64,000 nucleotides of DNA from Cyprinodon diabolis (taxonomy: Eukaryota; Chordata; Actinopteri; Cyprinodontiformes; Cyprinodontidae): NCBI GenBank assembly GCA_030533445.1, contig CM060068.1, positions 18,505,479 to 18,569,478 of the forward strand, given 5' to 3'. Below, one piece after another: positions 1 through 29,361 of this stretch. The notes under the pieces are model-generated. The model was not told where the DNA came from. It did no database searches and saw only the letters and a list, made by a program, of their open reading frames with translations. The position numbers were made by a program, and so were the translations under genes. How positions within the stretch are numbered: the stretch's first letter is position 1; every line of letters starts with the position of its first letter.

Positions 1-73
1 GTTTACATGTCTTCCCCTTATGGAAGAGGTGTGTGTGATCCCTTCAAACCTTTCATTTTGCTTTGGTCTACAG

Positions 74-17968
<17,895 letters not shown>

Positions 17969-19985
17969 TCGTTCAGCATTGTTATACTTCTATGTCACTA
18001 AGACAATGCATCATGAAACTTCTCAAATTAAACTTCTCAAACCAGAGGGTCATCTTGTGCCTTATCACTTTGGCCTTATGTTGCAATACATGTTTATGCC
18101 TCACAATACCAGAACTAGTAAGCTAAAAACACAAAGACAAAACAGAACTATAAATATGCAGCAAATAATCACCTCAATTGCAATACTTTTTGTTACAGCT
18201 TCATAAATTACTATTCAACCAGTATATAGAAGTTCACATGACGGGAACGGCAGTAAACACAAAGAAGAACAATGGAAAAGATGCTAATTATTTTAGAAAA
18301 TGCTTTGTTTATGGATACAAAAGTAAAACACAACAGATAAATGATTTATGAAACTATTACCCAATAATACTTACTCTGTATTGTCAATAGTAGTTTCTTG
18401 TCTGCCCTTAAACTTTATGTAATGTAAAAATGTAAATATTTTTATTGTCCAACAATGGGGAAATTCATTCTCTGCATTTTAACCCATCCCCTTGTGGAGC
18501 AGTGGGCTGCCACTGTACGGCACCCAGGGAGTTGTGTGGGGTTAAAGGTCTTGCTCAGCGACCCAGGGTGGCAGTCTGTAGGAGTTAAACTCAGAACCTC
18601 TGGGACACAATTGCAATGCTCTAACCACTAGGCCACCACTTCCCCTGATATTTAGCGACATTCTGTTCTTAATACATATGCCTTAATATGACTAGCTTGT
18701 AGGGAGGATTTTGAAAGGATCAAATCTTTTTTGGAGTAGTTAAAAAAATAATGTATTCTTGTAGCTCTAATTTGCAAGATCTAGCAACTTGTTGTCCATA
18801 CTTCTCCTGTGTTGGAGTTTTTTTTGCAAGATGTCAGAGAAATATTTTGATCTTGTGGTGTATTATCCTACCATAGAGGGCTTCTTTTTGTTTTTGCATC
18901 CACTGGAATTCGGGTAGTTTTATCTGGTTGATGTCAGAGCACTGTATGCCATTCAATTTCATTTGTGCATTTACTTTCTGCACTGATGTGCAGCCTGATT
19001 TAAACAGGAAGAGGCATTCTTTAAACTGTTTCCTCTGTCCTGGGAGCTGTCTCTGTCTTGGTGTCCGAAGCATTGGAGGTACACTTTGAGGAGCTAAGCT
19101 TAGCCCCAGGAAAACTTTCCCACATCATTATATACCACCTCCTTACTAACTCACAAGTCATTGTGACAGAGGAAGCGCTGTAGTCAAGGTAACTAGCAAA
19201 CTCACAATCATCTATATGACTGCCAATAAGTGAGATATAATTGATAGCTCTGGAAACTCATATTTTATAGTGCACAGATGGCACCATCAAGCCCAGTGTT
19301 GCACCAATATGAGTATTTATCTTGTTTTTAATAGATTTATATTATTTCTCTTTCTACTCTAATAAATATCTCATAAAATTACTCTCTGGCTTTGTTTTCT
19401 TGCTGTTTTTTTTTTTTTTTAGAACAAACATCTAGTTTATGATGTTATGTGTGCTTGTTAACCATGTCTAGGGCTCAGGAAGGTGGAGGACTCAGGTGAG
19501 TGGATGTTTTGCCTCCTGCTCAGTTTCGCCTTCGACGTCTTATTGGCTGAGGGGGAGGTGGCCAGATAAACGTAGTATCGGTTTTACGCCTTCCTCTTCT
19601 GCACCGCCATCTCCACTAAATACCGAAAGTAGTAAACTGTATTAATTGTGAACAAGCAGATTTCATGTTCTCATTCTATTAAAGTAAAAGCAATAACGAC
19701 CATTCGTCGTAATTTGATAAGATTACACTTTTTATTTTTAAGTGAATATTTTAGAAGGATATTTTAGCTGTCATAAATACGATTAATTTACTGTAAATTG
19801 TAATTTTGTTCTGTTTTTGTGTCACTAATGGCATTCTTTGTCTCAGTACAAACAGCGCGGATGAGCTATTTTTAACCACGGTGACAGAGATAAGAAAAAT
19901 AGAAGATGCCACACTCCGCTTTTATCTTGTGTTCAACGCTAAAACTGTCTGCAAATCACAGTTGTGATGATCCTGCATTATTACT
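17969..19985. other. trpm2 3' flank / untranslated region and spacer
   Basis: Follows the trpm2 stop codon. An ATTAAA at 18,027-18,032 could be a variant polyadenylation signal; AATAAA at 19,361-19,366 is distant. 19,500-19,640 is slightly GC-richer and holds a reverse CCAAT (ttattggctgag) but no exon. A SINE-like tail occupies 18437-18650. Confidence 0.4.
18437..18650 (+). repeat. SINE-like interspersed tail, copy 2
   Basis: Shares with 16674-16835 the blocks ttaacccatccccttg, gagcagtgggctgccactgt and ggggttaaaggtcttgctca. It extends further into a tRNA-like 3' part (ctctaaccactaggccacca), which suggests a tRNA-related SINE or the tail of a longer element. Confidence 0.7.
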
Positions 19986-20165
<180 letters not shown>

Positions 20166-20169
20166 TTAA

Positions 20170-20400
20170 ATTCAGTTTACAACACATGTCATCTCAAGGC
20201 ACTTTACAATTCAACCAGATCATGCAGTCAAATTGATTTAAAGTTTTCTATCTAAGGAAAACCAGTTGATTGCATCGACTCATTGACTTGAATGCAATCC
20301 CTCACACTAAGCATGCTTGGAGCAACAGTGGCGAGGAAAAAAACATTTTTAACAGGAAGAAACCTCCAGCAGAACCAGGCTCAGTGTGAGGGCCTATCTA
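20170..20400. repeat. Fish interspersed repeat next to microsatellite
   Basis: Contains tcaaggcactttacaattca, gcatgcttggagcaacagtg and aggaagaaacctccagcaga followed by accaggctcagtgtgag. I recognise this as a repeat common in teleost genomes that is often preceded by a microsatellite. The family name is not certain. Confidence 0.5.
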
Positions 20401-20416
20401 ACTGTCTGTCTGTCTA

Positions 20417-20790
20417 TTGTACAATACTCTCTTTACATTATGACAAGAATTATGTATTAAAATAAGCATCTGAGAACCAGTATCTATAGTAAGACATTAA
20501 TAAAAAAAAAATTACAAACAAGAATCCACATTTATTTTTCTCAGAAATCAAAGTAATTTTTATGTTTGTGTGGTTGGCGGAGGTGTCAAAAGAATTTATG
20601 TTTATTACTCAAGGTGAATTAAAGTTAGAGCATAAATGTAAGCTTTTTACTCAAGTTAAAGGGTAAACGTACCATTTCTAAATATATTTAAAGTATAAAA
20701 GTAAAATTAATGCAGAAAAAGATGTTAAGGACAGGTGATTTACTGCACTATTCCTATTAAAGGAACATTTTTTCTTTAAATCTGGATGAT
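20417..20790 (+). repeat. Inverted duplication, left arm
   Basis: Runs from tgtacaatactctctttac to tctggatgat and matches the reverse complement of 22762-23124. Shared blocks in the same order include ctgagaaccagta, caaacaagaatccaca, tttgtgtggttggc, aggtgtcaaaag, agctttttactcaagt and aggaacatttt. The two arms enclose about 1.97 kb with a GC-rich promoter-like core. Confidence 0.8.
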
Positions 20791-21152
20791 TATCTTATAC
20801 TTAATTTTCTTAGATTTATAAATAACAGCATTAGTATGTCTTTTAAATTTGCATCATCTTGAAAAACGATTTATTTCAGTATGTAGTGAAAAACAAGTTG
20901 GTGTTTTGCCAAAGGCAAAGAAATGAACTGTCTGGAAAAAAAAAATATATATATATTGATGTTTTTTAAATGTTTTTATAAATACCAACAGGCCTTAATA
21001 AAAATGAGCTCAAATGAAACAAAAATAATGAGTCTATTTTTAAAAGCAGAAGCAAAAAGTTGTGATAAAATAACTCCAATAGTATAAATAGCCAAAATTT
21101 CTACTTAAGTAAGATAACAAAGTATTTGTACTTTGTTACTTGAAACCTCTGA
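20579..21152. mobile_element. hAT-type miniature element
   Basis: Left end GGAGGTGTCAAAAG; the reverse complement of the right end is TCAGAGGTTTCAAGTAAC. The inside is rich in acttgagtaa-type words typical of a widespread fish hAT miniature family. Flanking 8-mers TGGTTGGC (20571-20578) and TGGTTAGG (21153-21160) look like a decayed 8-bp target duplication. Its left part is included in the inverted duplication arm. Confidence 0.5.
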
Positions 21153-21954
21153 TGGTTAGGGGTGGGGAATTGGATCAACCTGGTTAATAATCAATCTATG
21201 GAGGAATGTATAACATTTATTTAAAAGTATATTTTACAAACTTTTTTCTAAATTTTAGATGACACTGAACACTAACTAATCAAAGCAATATGATGAAGCA
21301 TCCACAATGTTGCTTCGAGGGCTTTGCAATTACATTCACACTATCACAATGGAGATAAATAAATCAGCTAAATAAATAAATAAAATTGGGAGAATATAAT
21401 GTACAAAAATTCCCACTCAAATGGTTGTTTATAGAAAGCTGCACTTTCTATAAACAACTGGAGCACTGAATATATGTAAAAGAAGGTGTCTGATCAAAGA
21501 AAAATATTTTTTTTCCCACTCAAGAATGTTAGGTGTGTATAAAAACTAAACCTTTGTGTCTCCGTGAGCATATAGTAGTGGCAGTGTAATGCTGTGGAGT
21601 TGTTTTTATTCAAAAGGAACAAGGAAGCTTTAGCTGATGGGAAGACAGCGGGTTCAAACATAGAACATGCAATGCCAGGAACTGGATAGGAAGTTTATCC
21701 TCTAGAAAAACTACAGCCCTAAACATATAGAGCCACATTGGAAAAAAAAAATTATCAAAACAAATCAGTTCAACTATTTTTTAAAACCCTAACTTCTTTT
21801 CCTCCTACATCTGAATTGTGTACTTCATTCTGTTTGTTAATTACTTAATATTTTAATAAAAAAAAAAAAAGAATTGGACTTTGTGGATGATACCTGAATG
21901 ATAAACCTAAAGGGGTATTAATAAGTTTGCAAGATACCACAATAACCTAATTTA

Positions 21955-22077
21955 TCTTTTTGAGAGTGAGTCGTTCCTCTCGAGAATAAACGATCTCCGT
22001 CAAGCGGTTTACAGGTGACAGGGTCCGGAAGTGACGCAGTACGCTCGTGAGACCGTACCATTCTAGTGGCAGAACCG
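21955..22077 (+). promoter_or_regulatory. GC-richer promoter-like core with ETS and CRE-type sites
   Basis: A local rise in CpG content in otherwise AT-rich DNA. It contains ccggaagtgacgcag (22024-22038), an ETS/GABP site fused to a CRE/ATF-like site as in TATA-less housekeeping promoters, followed 40 bp later by an ATG with an in-frame splice donor. No TATA box is seen. Confidence 0.5.
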
Positions 22078-22125
22078 ATGGACGGAGAGCCACCGGCCGA
22101 GCGACGTCTCATTCAGAGAGAAACG
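22078..22125 (+). CDS. Possible first coding exon of an unidentified gene
   Basis: ATG at 22078 opens the short reading MDGEPPAERRLIQRET and meets a good donor (acg|gtaaat) after 16 codons in phase 0. The ATG context (gaaccgATGg) is acceptable, and an ETS/CRE-type promoter core lies immediately upstream. CpG density is high here and drops within 200 bp. I do not recognise the protein start and could not find the next exon with certainty. The candidate exon at 44241 has an incompatible phase (it needs two preceding bases), so at least one more exon would be needed if both belong to one gene. The exon lies between the arms of the inverted duplication. It could alternatively be a non-coding or transposon-derived CpG segment. 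Confidence 0.4.
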
Positions 22126-22761
22126 GTAAATATCCGAGCTTAAAATCTGGGTTTATCCGAACTTTGAGAGCAGTTTTGGTGTTTGGGTGGCGGGCTGAAA
22201 ACATGTCGGCTCGGTACCGAGATGGAGCTGAATGTGCTGCTGTCAGAGCTGCACTTTACCGGCTTTACAGCGACGAACATTACCGATAAATAAACTGCCC
22301 GCACCTCTTAATGCATGAAAGCTTTCTGTATCACAGTGTATCAACCTACAGCTGCAGTTATTGAGTTATTCTCTCCTAACTGGTGATCAGTCGGTATGAA
22401 AGCAGGAGTTAAAGGTTAAGACTCTTATTCTCTCCTCATTATGTAACCCAGTGAGCTCTCTGATCTGCATTCAGGCGCTTTAAGTTGTTTTAAACTGGAG
22501 GAGAAAATTACAGTCCTGCTGTAGGAGAGGAGGGGAAATTATAGCGTCCAGGGTGAGATGTTTGTTTTGGTGTCTTCATATTGGACTGTTGTTTTGGAGT
22601 TTTGACTACGTGGCTGGGATAGGTCCGGTTTATTTTGGTTTATCACTGCTGGATTAACTGGGCTTTCTTGTTTAGATTTGGGAGAAAAACTAACTTGTAA
22701 TGTGGCAGGAGATGCTTGGATGGATGGATACTATAAGGAAGCAAAGAAGTATGAGGAAGTT

Positions 22762-23124
22762 ATCATCCAGATTTGTTGAAAAATGTTCCTTTAATAGGAA
22801 TAGTGCAGTAAAGCTTCTGTCCTTAACATTTTTTTCCTGCGTTAATTTTACTTTTATTGTTTAGATAGTTTTAGAAATGGTACTTTTACCCTTTTACTTG
22901 AGTAAAAAGCTTACATTTATACTCTAACCCTAATTCAACTTCATTAATAAACATTAATACTTTTGACACCTCTGCCAACCACACAAACATAAAAATTCCT
23001 GAGAAAAATAAATGGGGATTCTTGTTTGGAAAGTTTTAAAATCAATGTCTTACTATATTTACTGGTTCTCAGATGCCTACTTTAATATATTAATCTTGTC
23101 ATAATGTAAAGAGTGTATTGTACA
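22762..23124 (-). repeat. Inverted duplication, right arm
   Basis: Reverse-complement partner of 20417-20790. It ends gagtgtattgtaca directly against a compound microsatellite. It retains both the ggttggc flank and the aggtgtcaaaag end of the hAT-type miniature element, but not the rest of that element. Confidence 0.8.
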
Positions 23125-23125
23125 C

Positions 23126-23172
<47 letters not shown>

Positions 23173-23206
23173 GTATATGTACACATATATATACATATAT
23201 ATGTAC

Positions 23207-23245
<39 letters not shown>

Positions 23246-23253
23246 CAGAGAGA
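23125..23253 (+). repeat. Compound (TA)(CA)(TA)(GA) microsatellite
   Basis: Alternating runs of TA, CA (about 14 units), TA/GTA and GA. The minus-strand open frame of serine, leucine, valine and tyrosine repeats here is an artefact. Confidence 0.95.
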
Positions 23254-24990
23254 TCTGCTTAATAAATAAGATACTAGAAATGCACTGATCAGAAATTTTA
23301 GTTGTTGTGCAGCTCATAGTTTTATTGATCATTTTGGTTTTCTCTATAACTATGCTATATGCAGATACACACATTTCTTTGTATTTTTTCTCTTTTTTTT
23401 CTTAAGTAGAGTGCACGGTGAGAGCCTCATGTGTCAAACTGAGCAAAGTTGAGTAAAGTTCTGTTGAGGAGCAGGATAGTCACTGAAAATAAATTCAGCC
23501 GTTTGATATTTGAATCATACATTGTTCAGTGCATACTCCTAATGGCTTCCCTTTTCCATTTAACTTTTGCATGATCCTTCCAAGTTAAAGCATTCACCGT
23601 CGCTCCTCGTTTATAACCAGCCCAAACAGTTTGTATTGGTAAGGGAATTATCACTATTTTCTGTTTGGGCATCCCCCTCTCAAAACCATACCGAAAGTGT
23701 TGTTGTTTTTTTCTTAGCCCCATTTTATTTTAGGACTAAACGTATGAACATATGTGGCTTTTGTAATGTAAAAACATTGCTGCTGATTGCAACATTAAAA
23801 CATGTTCCAAATAGATACACCATAACACTAATTAAGCATCAATTTAAAAGGTCAATTGCAGTAAAATGTGCAATAACATAAGCTAAAGGGTCACTTAAAA
23901 AGCATACATCAGCCCGTTTCATGATTGCTGCCTTTATTTACAAGCTTTCCAGATAACAGTAATGTGTCGTTTTATGGGAACTGAAGATCTGTAGGACAGA
24001 CCTCAAGTATATACAACTTTTTAATGATTCCTCATCTGGTTCAGTATTGATTTTTTTTGAGTGTTTGATGTGCTGGGCTTGGAAAATTGATCTAACATGA
24101 ACATGATAACCTGCAGTGCCTGCAAGCCAGGAAATCACATGCTTTGTTGTTTATCTGAAGAAATATTTAACATTGCAAATAGGTATCCGCCATCAATGAC
24201 CTGTTGGGATGTATATTTCTTGTAGTCCAGATGCTAAAACTGACACAGAGTGCTGTGGACATTGTGATAAAGCCTACTGCAAGCCGAGCAGCTCCACTCA
24301 TAGTCCATCTGATACAAATCAAACACAATCATTCATCCATCTTTCATGAAGGCTTCATGTCACAACAGCGTCATGGTCTGACCTCCCCTCATCCCCGTCT
24401 CCATCCTCTGACAGAGAAGAGAGTTAACTGTCTAAACAGTGGACTCTGCCTGTGCGTTTATGTGTTTGCTGTTGCCAGCAGAAGCAGCATCGTGTTCCTC
24501 CCTCATTGTGCTGAGCTTCCAGTAAGTGTCCACGTGCTTTACAGGAGCAGTGCAGCCACAGTTCACACTCAGCACCAATGAGCCAAATGCAGCCTCCCCT
24601 CCTGCTAACACAGAGCGGCACGCACACAGAAAACACCTGAACTACAGCAGACTAATGCAGCTACACATTAGGGATGATTGTGTCTGAGTGACTGTTTTTC
24701 TGTTGGATTTTATTTCAGTAGGTTTCAGCTTTCCAGTAAAAAAAAAAAAAAACATCAACATCAGCTGCTTACAATACAGATGAGGCAAATGGGATAACAG
24801 GTTTATCACATATTTATTGTAAGAACTTCATCTCTTCATCTATCATTGCACTTAGTCAGATAATTATAAACAAATACTGTTTTTAAAAAAGTCCAACGCT
24901 GCATGGAAAATAATGCAAACAACCTTCTATTTTAGAGTCTTGCAAACACTATCAGCTAATCAATGTTTTCATAGTAAATCACGGTGAAAG
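23254..24990. other. Non-coding stretch
   Basis: No exon with convincing splice sites and no known repeat recognised. 24,360-24,650 is less AT-rich and could be a conserved non-coding segment; I cannot test that here. Confidence 0.5.
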
Positions 24991-25014
24991 CTTTTGAAAC
25001 TAGTGCCTTGCGGC

Positions 25015-25060
<46 letters not shown>

Positions 25061-25063
<3 letters not shown>

Positions 25064-25910
25064 GGATGGAAAGGTTTTTGAAAACCGTCCGAACCATTCG
25101 GTTCGACTGTCTCGGTTCGGTTTGCGTGTGTTTCGTTCGGTTCATGCGCTGCTCCTTTTTCTCATAGGCGAAGCGTTTACACTCCAGAGCAGAAGGTGGC
25201 GGTACTGCGACCAAAGCCAACCACCAGTAGTAAACAAGAAGAAGAAGAAGCGAAGCGGCGTAGCCGGGTGTAGCAGAAAAAAATCAGTTGTTGTGGAGAA
25301 TTGTGTGGGAATGGCGAGTGGGAAAGAAGAGGAGTTGGAAGTGCCAGCAGTACTTTATAGGTCTGCTGTATGGGACCGCTTTGCATTTAGAGTGACCTAC
25401 GATGATGGCGGAAAGAAAGTTGTGGATAAAAGTGCAGCAGTGTGCAAGCATTGTGCAACACTTTTATTTTATGCTAACAGCAACACGACCAACATGTCAT
25501 GCTAACCCCGAAATCCCACATACTCCGTCAGCGCTCCGCCCCGCTGCGCTCCAGACCGCCTGCACAAAGCAAAGCCTACAGCCTCCACTGTGGCTCCCGT
25601 CCGCTCCCCTCTGAATCCCTTGGAGATTGTAGAGGGCATGTGCGAGATGATTAAATTCAAAGCAGCAAAACATGCGGAAATGATCCAGGGTTTCTGCGTA
25701 TCATTAAAAATAATTACAATTCATTAATTTTTTGGGATTTTTTCATTAATTTCATAAAGAAAAAAAATTTCATTTATTTTTATAATTTTTTTATAATTTT
25801 TTTTAATTTTTTGGTGTAACAATAAACATATACCGAACTGAACCGAAAACCGTGACCACGAAACCGTGAACCGAACCGAACCGTGGATTTTGTGAACTGT
25901 TCCACCCCTA
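25061..25910 (+). mobile_element. hAT-type element, internally deleted, inserted in TA repeat
   Basis: 850 bp. The left end TAGGGATGGAAAGGTTTTTG and the reverse complement of the right end TAGGGGTGGAACAGTTCAC form terminal repeats of hAT style, followed by subterminal ggttcgg/ccgaacc words in both arms. An 8-bp target duplication cannot be distinguished because both flanks are alternating TA. The interior keeps one partial BED zinc-finger frame and no catalytic part, so this is a non-autonomous derivative. Confidence 0.65.
25311..25505 (+). pseudogene. Truncated hAT transposase N-terminus with partial BED zinc finger
   Basis: A 64-codon frame starting MASGKEEELEVPAVL, then SAVWDRFAFRV, KSAAVCKHCATLLF and TTNMSC before a stop. 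An aromatic-rich WDRFAF start, a CxxC pair (VCKHC) and a TTNMSCH-like turn are the signature of BED-type fingers found at the N-terminus of hAT transposases and ZBED proteins. The expected C-terminal histidine pair is lost just at the stop, and the DDE domain is absent. It is therefore a decayed transposon coding remnant, not a host gene. Confidence 0.6.
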
Positions 25911-26494
25911 ATATATATATATATATATATTAGTGTGTGCCCGGCTATAATGTAAGAAAAGAAGCCGCAAGGCACTAGAGTTTCAACAAATTTACACACA
26001 CAAATACAACAAAGTGTATTTGTGTGTCTAAATAAAAGTTATCTTTATATCACTTTTCATAACAGTTTATTGTCGTAGTCGCTGTCTCATAAAACCCAAT
26101 TCTGCATAAAAAAACTGGTGGAAACAGGTCGGCACAACCCATTTTGGTCAAATAACCATGGAGGCAGGAACATTTAATGAGCGGTATTAACCACCAGTGA
26201 ATCAAGCAACAACTCCTTCCTCTTAAGGTGTGTAGTTATAAGAACGATGATGGGATTTCCACCTTTGTTTAATTTAATTTCATCAAAGCAAAAACGTCTT
26301 ACCAGAGACAATGTGAAAGAGGGGGACTCTGTTTGACAGCTACAGGATGTATGTTGCAAATTTGAGCCAGTCGCCTTTCCCGTAGCCAAATTAGTCTAGC
26401 ATTTTGGAATGCAGATGGAAAAAGCCCATGGTGCCCCATGCAACATTCGACATCTTCTCAGAAGACCTACTGACTGATATAGTACCTTGTAGCT

Positions 26495-26805
26495 TGGGCT
26501 GTCCCGATCCGATATTGATATCAGAAATCGGTCCAATAACGGTTAAAAAATGAATATTGGAATGTGTCAGCCTGTATGTAAAACCTCTGATATAAGAAAG
26601 CTCATTGAAACACTTCATTTCTATCAGCTCTTGTTTAGAGTTTATGTAATTCTTTGGTGAATAGGAAATGTTGTTCTTATACCTGATGTGCTTAGGTGAT
26701 TTTCTCAGTTTTTACTTGATCAAGCTTATCTGTCATTACACACACAAAAAATGTATGCATGATTAATGCTGATATAGTACCGGGCCAATATCAATACCTT
26801 AAGGA
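26495..26805. mobile_element. hAT-like miniature element remnant
   Basis: Begins ggctgtcccgatccgatatt and continues gatatcagaaatcggtcc; its far side has gatatagtaccgggccaata. The cgatccgatattgatatc words belong to a widespread fish hAT miniature family. Ends are unclear. Confidence 0.4.
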
Positions 26806-27372
26806 TGTTTTGGTTTATATGTGTAAAAGTTTGATGCTTGTTGAAGAAGTTTCTGTTTAATCAATAGCAAATCAGTTAATAGTCCCTCCTTGCCAGAGTT
26901 GCATTAGTGCATGTGGAGGCACATTCCGTCATGGTGATAAATAGAAAAAAAATCTTTATCTCAGTTTAGCCTCCCAGTGCTGGAAATACCCAGCTCTGTG
27001 CCAAGTATAATAACCGGTCTGGTCCTCAGCACTTTTACTGTTTGCTTCTCTTTGTGTGAAAGAAATTTGCTTTTGGGCTTCATTTTTGGTTCTATTTCTA
27101 CACCTGAATCTTTCAAATGGCCTTGTGTATTTTTTTTATGTGTTTTATCGGGATAATATGTAATAGCATACTGATAAAACTTGAAAAAACTTTATATATT
27201 TTAATTTTATATAAACTGGGAAGTAAGTTTAGAAATATGAATATTCAAGGACATGCAATTGTAATATATTATTGAAAATACTTAAACCCCAACTATCTGT
27301 CTTGACAAAGACATATTCTTAAAATATTCTTTAAAATAGTGTTGCACCGATTCCATTTTTTGGCCCCGATAC

Positions 27373-28183
27373 CTAGGGGTGGGTATTGGCAAAGAAGTCA
27401 TGATTCGATTCAAATCACGATTCACATGCCACGATGCGATTCTATCACAATGCATCATGACCCCTTGCTCACACTGGCTCCGGTGCGGTTACCGAGCCGA
27501 CGGAGACCGCAACTCCCGCACACCCCCTCTCACACCGCCCTTTTGACTACGGTGCGGTGCGGCTCTGCGGCTCCGGCAACAGGTCCGGAGATTTAACAGA
27601 AGTTCACTTGAGTACACATAACTTCACGCGATAACACGGCCCAAATAAGGATATTTGCGAGAGCTTGTTGCGGAGGGCTCCGGCACGCCGCAAGGATAGC
27701 TTTCTTGCTGAATTTTCTGCAGCGCCGGAGTGTCTCGGTAACCGCAGCCGGACAGCTCAGCAGCCGGTGAGAGAGGTTTACGTCTTTTTAATGACTTGGA
27801 ATCACTGCGGTGCCGCACCCACCGCACCGCAACGGTAAGACCGGAGTCGGTATGAGCCAGGGGTAATACTTGAAATATTGTGATGCATTGCGATATTCAT
27901 CAAACTTAAAATAACAAAATAAGGATAATCAGTGCCATTTACATGGCCTCAGTGGTCCTTTAAACCAATGAAATGAAAACATTTAAATGTATGACATTTC
28001 CCCTTTTACATCTGCTGGACTGGAAGTTGTATTCCACTTGGTTTGGCTGATGTGCGCCAACCATTAATGTATTTTATTTGTTCTTTTTTTTATATTCGAT
28101 TCTTGCCCTCAAGAATCGATGCAGTAGATCACAAAAATTAGAATCGCAATGCATCGTCATGACGATTATTTTGCACACCCTTA
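27373..28183. mobile_element. hAT-type element nested in the outer element (level 2)
   Basis: Left end CTAGGGGTGGGTATTGGC; the reverse complement of the right end is TAAGGGTGTGCAAAATAATC. Subterminal gattcgattc and gaatcg words lie on both sides. Flanked by cccgatac (27365-27372) and tccgatac (28184-28191), an 8-bp target duplication with one mismatch, as expected for hAT insertion. Confidence 0.7.
27460..27864. mobile_element. GC-rich inverted-repeat element nested inside level 2 (level 3)
   Basis: Left end ACCCCTTGCTCACACTGGCT then CCGGTGCGG; the reverse complement of the right end is ACCCCTGGCTCATACCGACT then CCGG. The interior is far more GC-rich than the surroundings, with repeated ggtgcggtgcgg-type words and their complements. 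No coding capacity. Confidence 0.55.
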
Positions 28184-28530
28184 TCCGATACCCGGCTGTG
28201 CAGTATTGGCCAATACCATACCGATACCATCTGTTTGAAACTGATGAATGTGTGTATATATGAAGAACTGCATACTACTCGGATGTAAAATAATTGCCAT
28301 CATGGTTTTGTCAAGCTGCTGCCTACCTCTGTGAAGCAGGAGAAAGATTAATACACAGTTAATCCAGTAGAACTTTTTATTGCCTACCTGGAATTGGTGA
28401 CAATAATTGAATAAACTTTTAGATCTCAAAATGGTATTGATGCCCTATTTGTTAGTACTGGCCGATACCACCATTTTAGTGCTGGATCGGGGCCCCGCCC
28501 GATACTGCTATCGGTATTGATGCAACACTA

Positions 28531-29357
28531 GTTAAAAATAACAAAAAACTGTTAAAATAATTGTGAACTGTTTACACTAAAGTTGAATCCAAATTAAGTA
28601 ATCAGCTCGTGAATCAAAATAACTCACGGGCTGTTTACGTTTATAAATAAAATAGATGAACATAAACAACAATAGATACAATAAAGTGCAAACAAGAACC
28701 CAACAAACTGATCATTTGAAGGCCAATGCATGCAAATAGACAATTTTTCCCCCCCATGCATGCTCCATCTGCTGCATGTTAATCAATGGCTCAAAGGTTT
28801 AGTATTGCAAACAATATTTTGTCAGTATAAAGTATTTTACTTTTTTTTATTGTTACAGCCATCTTAAAAGAGACAATACAGATGCTAGCAACCTGCAAAA
28901 AAACCCCAAAAAGCCACAATTATAACTGGAAGCATATCTATAGTTATATTTAATAAGTAAATGTAATAATGCATACAATTTAAAATATATTATACATATA
29001 CTTGTAATAATATGTGTAATACTTCATGGAATAGAAAACTTGCCAGACTCAAGTCAAACTGGGTCTTTTGCTGCTTAATCATTTTTGCAGCATAATCAAA
29101 TAAACCTTTTTGGATTTTTATAAATGTCGTGTTGTTTTTTTAGGTTATGTTTCATCCCATAGTTGTAAATGTGAAAGTTTACCTTGAAATAACTTAAATA
29201 CACAAATGAAATTAAGAAAATTGTTTTCTGCTGAAATGTGTTTTAAGTTTTAACGTCAAAAGAAGTTTATCACAGAAGAGAAACTATATACAACAAAAAT
29301 ACATTTAGGCAAAAAACGTACAACTTTTTTGAACTATTTACTTTATGTAGTTAATGA
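28531..29357. other. AT-rich spacer
   Basis: No gene or recognised repeat. Confidence 0.5.
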
Positions 29358-29361
29358 TTAA

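Larger units (their letters stand above)
24994..25984. repeat. Outer inverted repeat pair enclosing TA runs and a hAT remnant
   Basis: TTGAAACTAGTGCCTTGCGG followed by CTTCT at 24994-25019 is matched in reverse complement at about 25959-25984, where two extra bases (CT) interrupt the copy. Both arms pass inward into TA microsatellites, which in turn flank the element at 25061-25910. The outer pair may be the terminal repeats of a transposon into whose TA repeat a second transposon jumped. Confidence 0.7.
27337..28530. mobile_element. Outer hAT-like miniature element (nest level 1)
   Basis: Left end TAGTGTTGCACCGATTCC; the reverse complement of the right end is TAGTGTTGCATCAATACCG. Flanks (ctttaaaa on the left, gttaaaaa on the right) are similar, consistent with a decayed 8-bp duplication. 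It is interrupted by the element at 27373-28183. Confidence 0.65.
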
